DNA from: Thelephora terrestris
Lineage: Eukaryota; Basidiomycota; Agaricomycetes; Thelephorales; Thelephoraceae
Direction of reading: 5' to 3'
Assembly (NCBI GenBank): GCA_015956445.1
Contig: WIUZ02000012.1
Span: forward strand, 1,302,001-1,366,000
DNA: 64,000 nucleotides
Part shown: positions 11,278 through 24,498 of the stretch, one piece after another
Layout of the letters: every line of letters starts with the position of its first letter
How positions within the stretch are numbered: the first letter of the stretch is position 1
Notes under the pieces: model-generated
What the model saw: the letters and a program-made list of their open reading frames with translations, nothing else
What the model was told of the DNA's origin: nothing
Database searches by the model: none
Program-made: the position numbers and the translations under genes

Positions 11278-11692
11278 GGAGCGAAGTAGATGGAGATAGA
11301 TTCTTACAAAGTTGCTGGTTTTGGCTTGTATCCCCTTTGTCCCTGACATGCGATGAAAGTAACGAAATACGGGACCGTGAGTCTGAGCAAGTCTCGCGGC
11401 AGCGGCAGCGTTAAGGTGCTTTCGAACACGAGTAAATTTTGCTTGCGCCAATTCCATCTTGAAACGGAGAATTGCCCAGAGGAACTTGGGAAACCTCAAG
11501 CGGTGTTTGAAGAATGGAGAGGCACAGTCGAATCTGGGGAGGAGAAAACAGTCCTCAAACTCGTCTACAAAGACCATATCTATTGGTACAACATTTGAAC
11601 CATCAAGGCATTGGATGGCAAGATTCCTACATAATGGCTACAAATTCCTTTGAGAGAGGTTACAAGTACATACAAGGTCCAAGGCGTCAAGA
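11278..11692. other. convergent 3' intergenic region
   Basis: This region lies between the ABC stop and the stop of the minus-strand Rua1-like gene. It is probably overlapping 3' UTRs. No coding evidence was seen on either strand. Confidence 0.5.
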
Positions 11693-13381
11693 TTAGCTGT
11701 TTTGTACAATTTCCTGATAAAAGTTATCCTCGACAAAAATGTCACGTTCCCCTTCGATTGTGGATCCGTGATGACAAGTAGCGGCATGCTTCCACCTGCA
11801 ATCAATGAAGATGAGTGGGGAAGAGGGTGCCTGCGGACGCGATGGTGTACTGACCAAAAGATCTCTTTGACCTGCATCAAAAAAAGTTGAGCCTCAGTCG
11901 TGACCATGGAAAGAAACCGCACCTTTACGTCTGCGTCTTTGATAGTCTCGAGGGGGATCCACTTGCTACATTTGTGACATTTTCCTTCCGTGATCTGCGA
12001 TCGTTCGTGTTTCGTGATTTGATTGCGGGGCTTGGTTCTGAAAACCATAGGAGGAGAGAACGGTGCGGCAGAAAAGGCAGATATTCCTAGGGCACGGTTG
12101 AGCTTCTAAGCATTTTGTTGGGCAAGTGCGAACTAACCGTGGCTATACTGCATGTGATAACTTGCGGGAAGCGTGTCAACCGAGCAGCGCATCGCGGTGA
12201 TAAGGAGAAAAACTCTGCGAGGGATGTCAGGGGAATTCACCTACGTCGTTGAGAACTCACCACTTGAAAGCAGAGAATTTGGTAGAAAGCCAAAGTTTCT
12301 TGTTCTGTCCGCCACGATCTTCCGGCTCAACGCAGATAGGACAAAGCCCGACTTTCTCTCTTCCAGTTCCTTTGACGAAACGAGGTGTATAGAGGTCCAA
12401 GGGAAAACGAGGTTCATTGAACGTTGCACCAGAGATTTTAGTGCTATCGCGAAACAACACTGTGAGAGACTCTGAAATGCGATGACATGAAACATACCTT
12501 GTTGTCTGGAATGAACTGACAGGAAAACGGCGATAGAACAGAGGGAAACCTGGATGGATCTGGACATATGGTGGGAAAGAACGGGAAGGATAGTCAAAGG
12601 CAGATAAGCCTATCTGGGCGGAAGCTTCAACAGAAGGCCGACGATCCTCATCAGAGTCGCTATCATCTGTGAGAGGGGATGGCATTCTGCGAATGATTTT
12701 CCGGGGTCGGTAAGAACCATCGTCAGTGGTGACGGCTTTGCGTTTGACAGGTGTAAGTTCTTGATAACTGTCGGACGACAACGGATAGGATGCCGCGGAA
12801 CGGCGATGGCGCTTGACCTTATCTGCGATCGACAAGGCTAGGGGAGTTTTGTCATCTTGAGAGTCTGGAAGCTGGAGAGAACGCTTGAACGGTGGCGATG
12901 ACGGAGGGGTCGATAATGGAGAAGAGTCGCCGAAACAATTGGGATCCGAATCACAAGAGGTCATGCTAGGGGGAGAAGAAGGCGGTGGTGGGACATTAGG
13001 ACTGGGCTGAGCTTTGGCATTGAGTAATCTTTGGACGAAGGGAGTTGATTGGTTTGCACGGTTTGGAAAATAAGGATTGGATTGGTCCGATCTGAGGACT
13101 GGAGATATGGACGGAACGAAAGTAGGACGGAAATTCTGAAATTCATAAGGCGTATAGAACAAAGGCGACCAGGCGATAGGATAAGCATAACTGGGCGTCG
13201 AGACGAAAGATGGCGATGGCCCGTAAGAATGTTTGAGAGTGAGTGGTGAAGGGGAAGACATTAACTGCCGTTCAGCCTCTGGGACCGTTGGATCATCGGT
13301 TGGGCGTTCTGGACATCGCGAGTCGGTCGGGGACGAAGGCGACGTTGAGCGGCAGTCCGATAGTTGAAACGACTCCATCAT
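11693..13381 (-). CDS. Rua1-type transcription regulator (C-terminal atypical zinc finger, DUF4451-like)
   Basis: Six exons close in phase: 12498-13381, 12261-12443, 12138-12160, 11923-12086, 11855-11871 and 11693-11795. The N-terminal two thirds are disordered and Ser/Pro-rich, with acidic and basic patches. The C-terminal third has the ordered motifs of the Rua1 C-terminal family: FNEPRFPLDLYTPRFVKGTG, VGLCPICVEPE, YHMQYSHG, KCHKCSKWIPLE and WWKHAATCH, which supply Cys/His zinc ligands. Rua1 of Ustilago is a DNA-binding activator of a secondary-metabolite cluster; the role here is unknown. The 12444-12497 intron is 54 nt and free of stops, so retention would keep frame. The 12161-12260 intron is 100 nt, twice the local norm. 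A start further upstream (13465) is open but would leave almost no room for the p24 promoter. Confidence 0.8.
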
Positions 13382-13480
13382 CGTTGACGAACAGGTCGCG
13401 TGGGGCGACGGTCGACGTCGTCGGTCGTGGTGGTCGCTGATCAAGGGAAGCGGGCGCGTACCCAACGATCGTCTTCCTCC
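13382..13480. promoter_or_regulatory. 99-bp bidirectional promoter region (Rua1-like / p24)
   Basis: The minus-strand start codon at 13381 and the plus-strand start at 13481 are divergent with only 99 bp between them, so both genes must share this control region. No TATA box was seen. Confidence 0.55.
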
Positions 13481-14386
13481 ATGTTCTCCTCCTACTCGCT
13501 CACATTCACTCTCTTATCCTTCCTCTCTATCCTCGACAGCGTTCGTGCTTCGGCGCTGACGACAGCAATTGCGCCCAATGAGAGGCTCTGTTTCTACGCT
13601 GACGTTGACAAGGCCGGCGAGAAAATCGGGGTAACGTGTCCGGCCTCGACCTTCACCATGGACCATTTCCTGACCCTCCTTTCCAGTTCTACTTTGCTGT
13701 GCGTCCAGTGCATGAGTATCAATTCTATCCCAATTGACATCCTCCTGAACAAGGTTCAATCCGGTGGCTCTTTCGATATAGACTTTGACGTCAAAGACCC
13801 GAAGGACAAAGTTATCCTCGATGGCCAACGGGAGCGGCAGGGTGACTACGTTCTGACCGCGAACAGCGTCGGGGAATACTCCTTTTGTTTCGAAAACGAC
13901 ATGTCAACCTTGACGGAAAAACTCATCGACTTCGACATCATGGTCGAGAGCGAACCCCGAAGGGAAGCTCCAGCTAAACCCGGTCAGATCTCTGAGCAGA
14001 CGACAGCATTGGAAGAGAGCATATTCCGCCTCAACAGCATGCTTATGAACATCAAGAGGACCCAGAAATAGTAATCGTACATTTCCATCCCTACTGCATA
14101 TACTCACCTGCCCCCAGCTTCCACACCAGAGAGGCACGCGGTTTCTACACTGTGAAATCAACGCAGAGGTGTGCTATCCACATTATTCAGCGTCCTTCGT
14201 TTATTCAACATCTGTCCCAGTCGTCTATTCTGGTATGCGGTCCTAGAGTGTGCGGGTATTGTTGGGATGGCGGCGTAAGTTGTACACAGTCTGGTGTGAA
14301 CTCATGGCACTCAATCCCTTGTTAGATTCCAGGTTTACGTGCTACAGACATTCTTCAACAAGACCGGCCGAAGATACAAGGTCTGA
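13481..14386 (+). CDS. emp24/gp25L/p24 family COPII/COPI cargo receptor
   Basis: Six exons with exact phases: 13481-13630, 13687-13698, 13754-14070, 14118-14168, 14221-14274 and 14326-14386 (214 residues). A hydrophobic signal peptide (residues 1-25) leads to a lumenal GOLD domain (NERLCFYADVDKAGEKIG, then FYFA, VQSGGSFDIDFDV, GEYSFCFEN), a coiled coil (LEESIFRLNSMLMNIKRTQK), one membrane span (LFWYAVLECAGIVGMAAFQV) and a short cytosolic tail (QTFFNKTGRRYKV) with the aromatic motif that binds COPII. p24 proteins cycle between ER and Golgi and select cargo such as GPI-anchored proteins. Exon 2 is only 12 nt, coding FYFA. Confidence 0.95.
13687..13698 (+). other. 12-nt microexon of the p24 gene
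   Basis: TTCTACTTTGCT is flanked by TTCCAG and GTGCGT. It is phase 0 on both sides and encodes Phe-Tyr-Phe-Ala, matching the strand between GEKIG and VQSGG that p24 GOLD domains conserve. The flanking introns are 56 nt (13631-13686) and 55 nt (13699-13753). Confidence 0.88.
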
Positions 14387-14423
14387 TGGTTTCAATGTTA
14401 CTTTATCTCCTTTCAGCGCGCGA

Positions 14424-16549
14424 TCACTTGGTCTGTATCTTCATATGCACCGATTTCGCCCTTGTCAGTTGGTCGTACCCTGCGCCTTGTTGTATCAGTC
14501 ACCGCATCGAGAGTTCGGCATGACCGTACGCACCAAATTTACTCAGGCTGATGCCTCGCCCACTGTTCTTGACACCAGTCCAAGCAAGGGCAGGATCCAG
14601 ATAATCACACCTGCAGACAACTGAGCCTACAAACATGGCACGGTGGATGTCACAAACCTGTTCAGAAAAGTTGTCCCTGTCTCAAGCTCGTCCACGATTC
14701 TGAGGAACGCCTGCTCCGATTCAGGATTTGAATCGGCTTTGGTCCACACAGAAGCCGTGAGGCCGTAGGGGGAGTCGTTCATGAGTTTGATTGCTTCCTC
14801 GTCAGAAGACACCTGTCAGAATTGAGTGACACGAGCTGTAACATCGGCCTCGGACGGACTCCCACCTTCTGAATCCCAATCACAGGTCCAAAAGTCTCTT
14901 CCTATCGGGCGCTTTTAGCTTTCTGAAGCTCGGATTCCCCTTGGACCCACCATCATGACGTCCATAGCTGGGGAAAGGTTATAAGTGCGTGATTTCGTCG
15001 AGAAGGCAACACTTACAATGGCTTACGTCCACCAAGACCTGTGGGGCAACAAATGTTGTCCCCCTGAGTGAAACTTAGTTTCCATTGACCTGGGAGTTCG
15101 TAAGCGATCCAAGAACTCACGGCTTGGCATCCGGAAAGTCTTCTTCCGCAATCAGCTTCTTTGCCCCTGCTTTGACTTCATAGAGTTCATGAGGGACCCT
15201 GTGGTTGCCGAGTTCGTCCCTACGTACCAGCTTCTTCGACTTGTTTTCTTATCCTTTCCGCACTAGCGAGGCTGACCACTGGCCCAAGGTTTGTCTCTGG
15301 TTTGGTCGGATCCCCGAGATTGTAGGTCTTAGCGATATTGACGAATCTAGGAACGAATTCGTCGTATATTGATTCATGAACGTAAATTCTCTGTCGTTTT
15401 CGGTGAGATTTCTCAGTTGTTCGATGTACGGCGCGCAGAATTCACCTCCACGGCACAACAGCTTTGACCGGAGTTGAAAAAGGAACCTTGGAGTACTCAG
15501 GAAAAAGAGGCCACGTTCGAGATGTTTCTCACGCACCATCGACCAGCTCAGCAGCCGTATAATCAAGTTCAGCGTCGGCCCTGACGTATGCAGGATCCTT
15601 CCCTCCTAACTGTGAAAGAACGACCCTGGTCAAGAATAAGGTTCAGGACTATCAAGTAAGTCTTACCTCAAGCGCGACCCCTTTGAATCCATCTGCACGC
15701 GAGGCCACCTCTTGGACGAACTTTCCACCGGCAACGCTTCCCGTAAACGACACAAAGTCCACCTTTGGATGCTTGATGACATACTCGGTGAGCTTCTGAG
15801 AGAGGTGAACCACTTGAATCACGGCAGGTGGAACACCAGCACGAGTAAGGGCCAGCGCAAAGCGTTCTGCAGTCAACGGAGTCTGGGGTGATGGCTTGAG
15901 TAGCACACTATTTCCAGCGATGATTGCTGGTAGAACAGAATTTATCGAGACAAGATAAGGATAACTGGAAGAGCGAACGTTAGCATGGGTGAGAACTTCC
16001 AAATCCGAGGGAAGCTGATACTAGCTTCCATGGTGCGATCACGAGCACTACACCCAGTGGGGTGCGCTTGATAAATCGTCTGAAGCCTGGCTTATCCGTG
16101 TCTTTGAGGGAGATGTCCGCAAGGCAGGGTTCCGCGATAGATATCATGTATCGCGCACGGTCCAAGAACCCCCGTACCTCTCCCAATGCCTGTGATATCG
16201 GCCTGGAAATGAATACTTGAGTTTGGAAGCAACTGGCCCCGGGGATTGAATTTGTCTCCACCTCCCCATCTGAAGTGTCAACTCCTCCGGGATTTCATTC
16301 GACATATTGCTAAATTCATCCTGCACGATAAGTTGAACGTCGCGAAGAACGGGAAGTGTTCCGTACACTTACGACGAACTTGTTCGCGATGGTGATCCTA
16401 TCTGAGAGAGGAACCTTTGCCCACTGCTTCTGAGCATCGGCAGAACACAGGATGACCTTCTCAAGCACCTCTGTACTTGGATAGGTCCTGGTGACCAGTG
16501 GCTGCTGGTTATGTGGGGTGATAGTGGTCTGATCTTTGGGATCCGACAT
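14424..16549 (-). CDS. NAD(P)-dependent aldehyde dehydrogenase (ALDH superfamily)
   Basis: Fourteen exons were derived, all in phase: 16373-16549, 16262-16320, 16026-16202, 15667-15964, 15537-15609, 15446-15486, 15228-15390, 15121-15175, 15017-15063, 14951-14967, 14866-14901, 14658-14812, 14534-14610 and 14424-14479 (476 residues). Motifs: VLVIAPWNYPYL, GNSVLLKPSPQTPLTAERF, VDFVSFTGSVAGGKFV, the general-base glutamate in VALELGGKDPAYV, the catalytic cysteine in FFNSGQSCCAVERIYVHE, EETFGPVIGI, NDSPYGLTASVWT, and WTGVKNSGRGISLSKFGY. The enzyme oxidises aldehydes to acids; a succinate-semialdehyde or general-aldehyde role is likely, but the substrate is not determined. Intron 15965-16025 must begin with GC (AA|GCTAGT) to give the invariant PWNYP. 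Exon 10 is only 17 nt. The stop lies 37 bp from the convergent p24 stop. Confidence 0.95.
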
Positions 16550-16594
16550 GGAGATCACGGGCAACGTTGGAGATACTACATCAGGAAACCTACA

Positions 16595-16710
16595 ACGGCT
16601 TCAACGGCTTTGAGGCTTTCGGGGGCTTTCGAGACTCGATCATCGTCTGGTCTCGCGGGTTCGTCGATCGGCTTTCGGGTGGCTTTCAGATGGCTTTCGT
16701 GGCTTCCAGT
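16595..16710. repeat. degenerate GGCTTTC-rich repeat tract, copy 1
   Basis: Short degenerate units built on GGCTTT(C/G/T)G recur every 8-20 bp. This tract immediately follows the 5' end of the aldehyde dehydrogenase gene. A second tract of the same motif lies at 17287-17463. Confidence 0.7.
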
Positions 16711-16786
16711 CGGCCATGTAGTCCCTGCACAGTGTTGTACGCCCTTCCCATATCCTTCAATACAGCTACCATTACAAGGGTGTGTA

Positions 16787-17176
16787 CTAAAAAACTGTCT
16801 CAAATGCGTGATAATCTATGTACTTATTTACATAGAAATAACAGAAGTTGTCGAGAGTCGTCGAGTAGTGAAGTTCCCCAGGAACAAATTGGTCCCCGAA
16901 GTAAGGTAACAGATGAATGCCCCGAAGCACGGTGTCAAGGTGAATGACCGACGCATGCTGCGTGTCGTTCGGGGTCAGTTCTGGCCGAACGAGCCACATG
17001 CCCGTTTCTTCTTCGGGTGAGTCAGCGACACGTTCGAACCATTCGACGAGAGCACATGGGTACTCAACGTCATCATGGTTGAAGGAGAAGAACAATTTGA
17101 CTCGTGCGACATGGGTCCCACCAAAAAAACCATCAGTGTCGTTGAATTGTCCTCCAGACATCGAGAATGATCCCAA
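16787..17176 (-). pseudogene. C-terminal remnant of a transposon-type protein
   Basis: A 129-residue open frame contains VIHLDTVLRGIHLLPYFGDQ and NFCYFYVNKYIDYHAFETVF. The order 'hydrophobic, HLD, (I/V)xRxxHLLP, then YYVNxxxDxHxxE' is the C-terminal block shared by many agaricomycete transposon proteins (KDZ/Plavaka-like). The rest of such a protein (about 900 residues) is missing on both sides, so this is a fragment. It lies between the two GGCTTTC-rich tracts. Confidence 0.55.
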
Positions 17177-17286
17177 GCCGTGAGGGTGAATTGATTAATA
17201 CTGCTTGTAATGTACTATCATGTAATCAAATGGCTGGTTGAACACAAAGATACCCCTCGTTGTTTTCTTGATAAGTCGTCCCGCGA

Positions 17287-17463
17287 ATGGCTTTCGAACC
17301 GCTTTCGCGTGGCTTTTGATCGGCTTTCGTGGCTTTCGGGGGGCATCCGTTCGGTTAAGCCGTTCGTCAATTTGACTGGCTTCCGTGGCTTTTGGCTTGG
17401 TGGCTTTTGGTGGCTTTGCCGGCTTTGAAAGCCATCAAAAGCCACGGCAAGCCATCAAAAGCC
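17287..17463. repeat. degenerate GGCTTTC-rich repeat tract, copy 2, ending in an inverted repeat
   Basis: The same GGCTTT-based motif repeats through 17435. It then turns over into its complement (AAAGCC units, 17430-17463), so the end can fold into a hairpin (GGCTTTTGGTGGCTTT pairing with AAAGCCATCAAAAGCC). Confidence 0.7.
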
Positions 17464-17649
17464 GATATGCAGGTTTCCTGATGTATGGGAATCAAACCTC
17501 GTTCCCGATCGTTTGAGAAACACGAAAGTCGGCGCAAAAGGTCGTATATTCGGGTTTAATTTCGTGTAACGTCGTGGGGTAAAGAAAACATCCGTAGCGT
17601 GTACAAAACAAAAGAGAATCAAGATATCGATGGCAATCACAGCGGAACC

Positions 17650-18918
17650 TCAGTGATCGCGAGACTTCCTGAATGACGCTGGATGAGCACAGAGAGGTCA
17701 GAGACGCATTCACTGGGCAGTTTTCACCTGTATTCACCCTCAGCAGACACAGAAAGCTCCTCGATCTCACCCTGTGCGGCGGACAGGGCCTCAGCGGTTG
17801 TGGCATGGAACACGAGCTGTACTCAAGTTGTGAGTGGACGAAAGGTTGGGGCGCAGGGGGCACTTACTTGCGCCTTGATAAGTTCGTTCAAGTTTTTGAT
17901 CGGCTCAGGCTAAATCACGAGAAAGATTATAGAGAGCGGGGCAGGAGCGAAGGATCATCACGTACATTGTCCAACACGGTTTTCATCAGTTGAATAGCCA
18001 CCTCGGTCTTCTGAACCAGATCGTCCTCGGCGTTCTCAACCTCGATCCTAGCGGCTTCCTGTTTCGCGGGCCCAGCAGATTTCAAGCTGTGAATACTGAG
18101 CAGTTAATCGATAAGCCAGATGGTGGAGATTGAAATGAAACACATTTGTTTAGCAGCATCAAGCTCAAGTCGGGAGGTGCGCACGGCCTGGCGGGCCTTG
18201 ATTGCGACGGAGATATTTGTTGACAGAGTCTGTTGCCATGGCTGTAAGAATTCACTCCTGATCGCTTCATCCTGCTGGAGCCTAGCCGCGGCGATCTTCT
18301 CCCAGGCGGCACCGTACGCGGTGAGTGCAGGAGTGAGCTTGTCATCCTTGGATGCAGCGGAGAGATCAGTGACTGCGGTCAATGAAGCCCTGTAGAGGGC
18401 ATGGGGGAGAGTCTTGTGCTGGATCGGTTTCGGTTGGACAGGGGCAGGTGCGGGTAAGTTGGTGCCCTGGAGGTTGGCAGCCGCAAAGTTTGTCACGGTC
18501 GTACCGACGGTGGTGGAGAAATCAGCGATCGATTCCTGTATCTGAGTAGGGTAGTCGTAGGTTTCGAACTGGTAAACCTTTGCGATCCTGTCAAAAGAGG
18601 TATTGGCTAATCGCTCAGAGAAACCTGAAGGAGAGCAGGGCCTACTTGAGGAAGCTGACATGGGCTGCACGAAGGGCGTCGACTCGAGCCTCAAGCTCTT
18701 TGTACTCTACAGAAACGAGTGTGGATTAGCACACGATCAACCGATCTGGAAGTTATGCGGTGACCTGGGGGAAGCTCGGTCAGCTCGTCTTGGCCAACCT
18801 GGCCGAGGCGTTCCTTTGCAACCTGGACATTCACTTGGATACCCCTCGCGAGCTTCGAAGCAGATTGACCGATATTAATAGAAGAGAAAGAGGATGAAAG
18901 TCTGTTCCAGTTCTCCAT
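17650..18918 (-). CDS. BAR-domain protein, Gvp36-like
   Basis: Seven exons in phase: 18765-18918, 18646-18706, 18587 down to 18144, 18086 down to 17966, 17909 down to 17868, 17816 down to 17728, and 17668 down to 17650 (309 residues). An amphipathic start ([20 protein letters not shown]) leads into long helices: [53 protein letters not shown], and [20 protein letters not shown]. This matches the BAR_2 family (yeast Gvp36), which senses or bends membranes in endocytosis and vacuole/Golgi organisation. There are no SH3 or PH domains. The last exon is only 19 nt and supplies the C-terminus KSRDH. A 90-bp region separates its start from that of PUP1. Confidence 0.88.
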
Positions 18919-19008
18919 TATCAGAGATGGTGAGGGTTGGTTAAAGAGAGGAAATGACGATCAAGATCAAGTACGACGCGCGTATACCTCTCCTTCTTAT
19001 ATACTACC
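18919..19008. promoter_or_regulatory. 90-bp bidirectional promoter region (BAR protein / PUP1)
   Basis: The divergent start codons at 18918 (minus) and 19009 (plus) are 90 bp apart. I looked for the proteasome control element GGTGGCAAA here and did not find it. Confidence 0.5.
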
Positions 19009-20047
19009 ATGGCTGCTGCTGCAACGGTCTACAATCCAGCCGGGTTCGACTTTTCTAACCAGATCAGGTCAATCTTCGTCCAGCACTTATAAGAGAATCA
19101 TCCCTCAAGTTCTGCATAGAAACAATTTCCTCGCAGATCGCGGGTTGCCTCTACCAAAGGCGACCAGCACTGGGACCACAATCGTCGGCTGTCTCTTCAA
19201 GGACGGAATTATCTTGGGTGCCGACACTCGTGCCACTGAAGGCGACATTGTTGCTGACAAGAACTGTGAAAAGGTAAGCAACAAATCACCCCTTCCTGGA
19301 TCAACTTGAAGCATAACCTCCACCCCAGATCCATTATATCACCGAGTCCATCCGATGCTGTGGTGCCGGTACCGCTGCGGATACTGAATTCACGACGGCG
19401 ATGATTTCCAGCAACATGGAACTCCATGGCCTCTCGACCGGCCGAAAGCCGAGGGTCGTGACCGCCATGACTATGCTGAAGCAATACCTATTTCGGTTGG
19501 TAGCTCCTCCACCCGTTTCGTGCCTGGTTTTTCACGCCTACATTAAGGTATCAGGGTCACGTAGGTGCTGCTCTGGTCCTTGGGGGGGTTGATGCCACAG
19601 GCCCTCATCTCTTCACGATACACCCCCACGGGTCTACTGATAAACTGCCGTACGTAACTATGGGTTCCGGAAGTCTCGCAGCCATGGCAGTTTTCGAAGC
19701 TCAATGGAAGCCAAACATGACGGTTTGTCGCATAGTTTCGTATCCAAAACCTCAACTGACCCCGTGAAAAGAGAGAAGCAGCCCTAGATCTCGTCAATGC
19801 CGCTATCTCGGCTGGTATCTTCAACGATCTTGGTTCTGGGTCCAACGTTGACGCCTGTGTCATCACTGCGACCAAGACAGACATGCTTCGAAACTTTGTG
19901 AAACCAAACGAACGTGTCACAAAAGAGAGGACGTATGGTTTCCGTCGTGGGACGACTGCTTTCACTAAAGAGGAGATACGTAGCCTAGTAGTTCAGGAAG
20001 AGATCATCGGAGTTCGCGACGACGCTATGGACATAGATGGCTCGTAG
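19009..20047 (+). CDS. PUP1: 20S proteasome subunit beta2 (trypsin-like active site)
   Basis: Exons 19009-19067, 19120-19273, 19329-19495, 19548-19722 and 19772-20047 close in phase (276 residues). A propeptide of about 30 residues precedes the mature catalytic threonine in [14 protein letters not shown]. The following motifs are [23 protein letters not shown], the glycine-rich [41 protein letters not shown] and [10 protein letters not shown], and a C-terminal extension ending DDAMDIDGS that wraps the neighbouring beta3 subunit. This is one of the three proteolytic beta subunits of the core particle. The gene converges on PRE4 with 69 bp between stops. Confidence 0.97.
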
Positions 20048-20116
20048 TTTGTTACATTGGCACCTTGCTTTTATTGCAACATCGTGATTTATGTAACTGT
20101 ACAATTCTACATGGGT

Positions 20117-21185
20117 CTACTGAGTCTGAGCACCGTAACCACGAATGCCTTCAGCAAATGACCAGGAGGTTTTTAGCGCCATAGATTCAGAAATGGCTAC
20201 TCCTCCCTCGGTAACCTTTGCGATTTGATACTGTGAAGAGGTAAGTCAGGGGGCGGCGATGATGGGTTCGTAGGTCTCGCCTTGTCTAAACTTCGAGCAT
20301 CGCGGTAAAACAGCACAAGAAGGCTCTCCTCCAGGATAGCTTGAGCTTCCAGTTCGGTGAGGGTATCCTCACGTCCCTCTACCGCCTTACGAAGTAAAGG
20401 CTGGGCTATGTACGACCCATAGCCAGTGGCGATGGTGGACGCAGAATATGTTGTACCGAGTAGGTCAACGTAAGCCAAGAACCTGTGATGTGCGATTAGC
20501 TTCTTAGTCGTCAGAATAGGACGAGGTAATTGGGATGTGCACTACCTTTTTCCATCCTTGTACCCGCCGACGAGCAAAGAATTCCACAGAGGGTTCAACT
20601 TTGATCTTCGAGCATACATCAACTGTGACAAGTATTCGTGGATCTCGGCCGGTCCAAGGGTGTGTTCGTCTTGCTCGGTAAACTCCTCTATAACGAGGTC
20701 ATCCAACAGAGATCGGATGTACTGGAAGTCGGACATGTCCCCAGAGGCACCAAGAACGGTGTGATTACCAACGGCATGAAGACGTTGAACATCTCTGAAT
20801 CGTGCGAGAGAACCGTACGATGCTGGGGGTCCTATAAGGAACGGTGGTGGATGGAACGACCTGATAACGCACCGAGGTTGTCTGCAGCCATCATGATGCC
20901 ATCCTTATATTTTATTGCGAGAACGCTGGTCCCTGTAACGATCGGTTGTCTATGGACAGAGATGTTGAGCCAAGGATGTGTAAGATATGCATTCTGACGA
21001 ACTGGGTGTGCTGGACACCTTCAGCAAAGGTGTCCTTGACGTTGTTGGGCCGTTGGTGAATCGGGTAGGTTCCGTAGGCATCAAAGGCATCGTTCCTCTG
21101 CGAATGGCATAGTGAGTTCCAGGGTCTTGGAATCAAAAATAAACAGACGTACAGGGCGGCCCCAGTTGGTTGGGAAGTGATCCAT
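20117..21185 (-). CDS. PRE4: 20S proteasome subunit beta7 (PSMB4/PRE4)
   Basis: Six exons in phase: 21153-21185, 21019-21097, 20873-20932, 20546-20822, 20281-20482 and 20117-20230 (254 residues). Motifs: start MDHFPTNWGRPRNDAFDAYG, TSVLAIKYKDGIMMAADNL, ASYGSLARFRDVQRLHAVG, GDMSDFQYI, and LVGGYKDGKRFLAYVDLLG, then YIAQPLLRK and LFYRDARSLDKYQIA. beta7 is a non-catalytic subunit whose C-terminal tail helps lock the two half-proteasomes together. The last intron (20231-20280, 50 nt) begins with GC (AAG|GCGAGA), because only that donor restores the conserved ...RDARS-x-x-(F/Y)QIAxVTE sequence. The start codons of PRE4 and PRP43 are only 62 bp apart. Confidence 0.96.
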
Positions 21186-21247
21186 GGTGGTGTTCAAGGA
21201 GAACGCGCAAGTGTGTGTGTGGGTAACGTGACTTGCCTGGACCAAGT
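21186..21247. promoter_or_regulatory. 62-bp bidirectional promoter region (PRE4 / PRP43)
   Basis: The region between divergent start codons 21185 (minus) and 21248 (plus) includes a short GT dinucleotide run (about 21210-21222). If both starts are right, the 5' UTRs and promoters must overlap the neighbouring gene. Confidence 0.5.
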
Positions 21248-23968
<2,721 letters not shown>

Positions 23969-24498
23969 ACCGCTTGCCTTTGAAACTGGGGTGTGAGTTA
24001 CCACCCCGAGTTCACACGGCCACTGTTATATTCCTCTAGCTTACCAGCAACTTCTTGGGGGTTAATAATAACGATGTCTTGAATAGCCTTCGTGATACCG
24101 TCGCATCTCACCTTGAGAACCTGCTGTGCCAAGTAAACTACCAGAAATACCAGAGGATACCTAAAATTTCAAAAAATTGCTAAAAACTTTGAAACCCACC
24201 AAAAATGGAAAATGCACCCTGGAAAGTCCTAGGTGAGGAAAGCATGTCACCTTACACCAGGTGCGGCTAACTGTCCCCAACAGCTCTGTGTCAGGTTATG
24301 TCAAGACCCAGGAACATGAACCAACAGATTGAATCGCCAATACTCTGATGACATTGGCCAACAAATTATCCATGGGATGTGTAGGCATTGTATTTTCTAT
24401 AACCCCCTCAAGGCTCATTTGTGTTGCCTCTACAGGGAACTTCCATCGTTTAAAGTTTATCAATCCCAGACAACTCACTGTCAGGGTTGTGGGCCTGC
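23969..24498. other. gene-poor stretch
   Basis: This lies between PRP43 and the orphan pair. It contains a run of A/T-rich, self-similar short words around 24150-24220 but no convincing coding region, splice chain or family motif. Confidence 0.5.
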
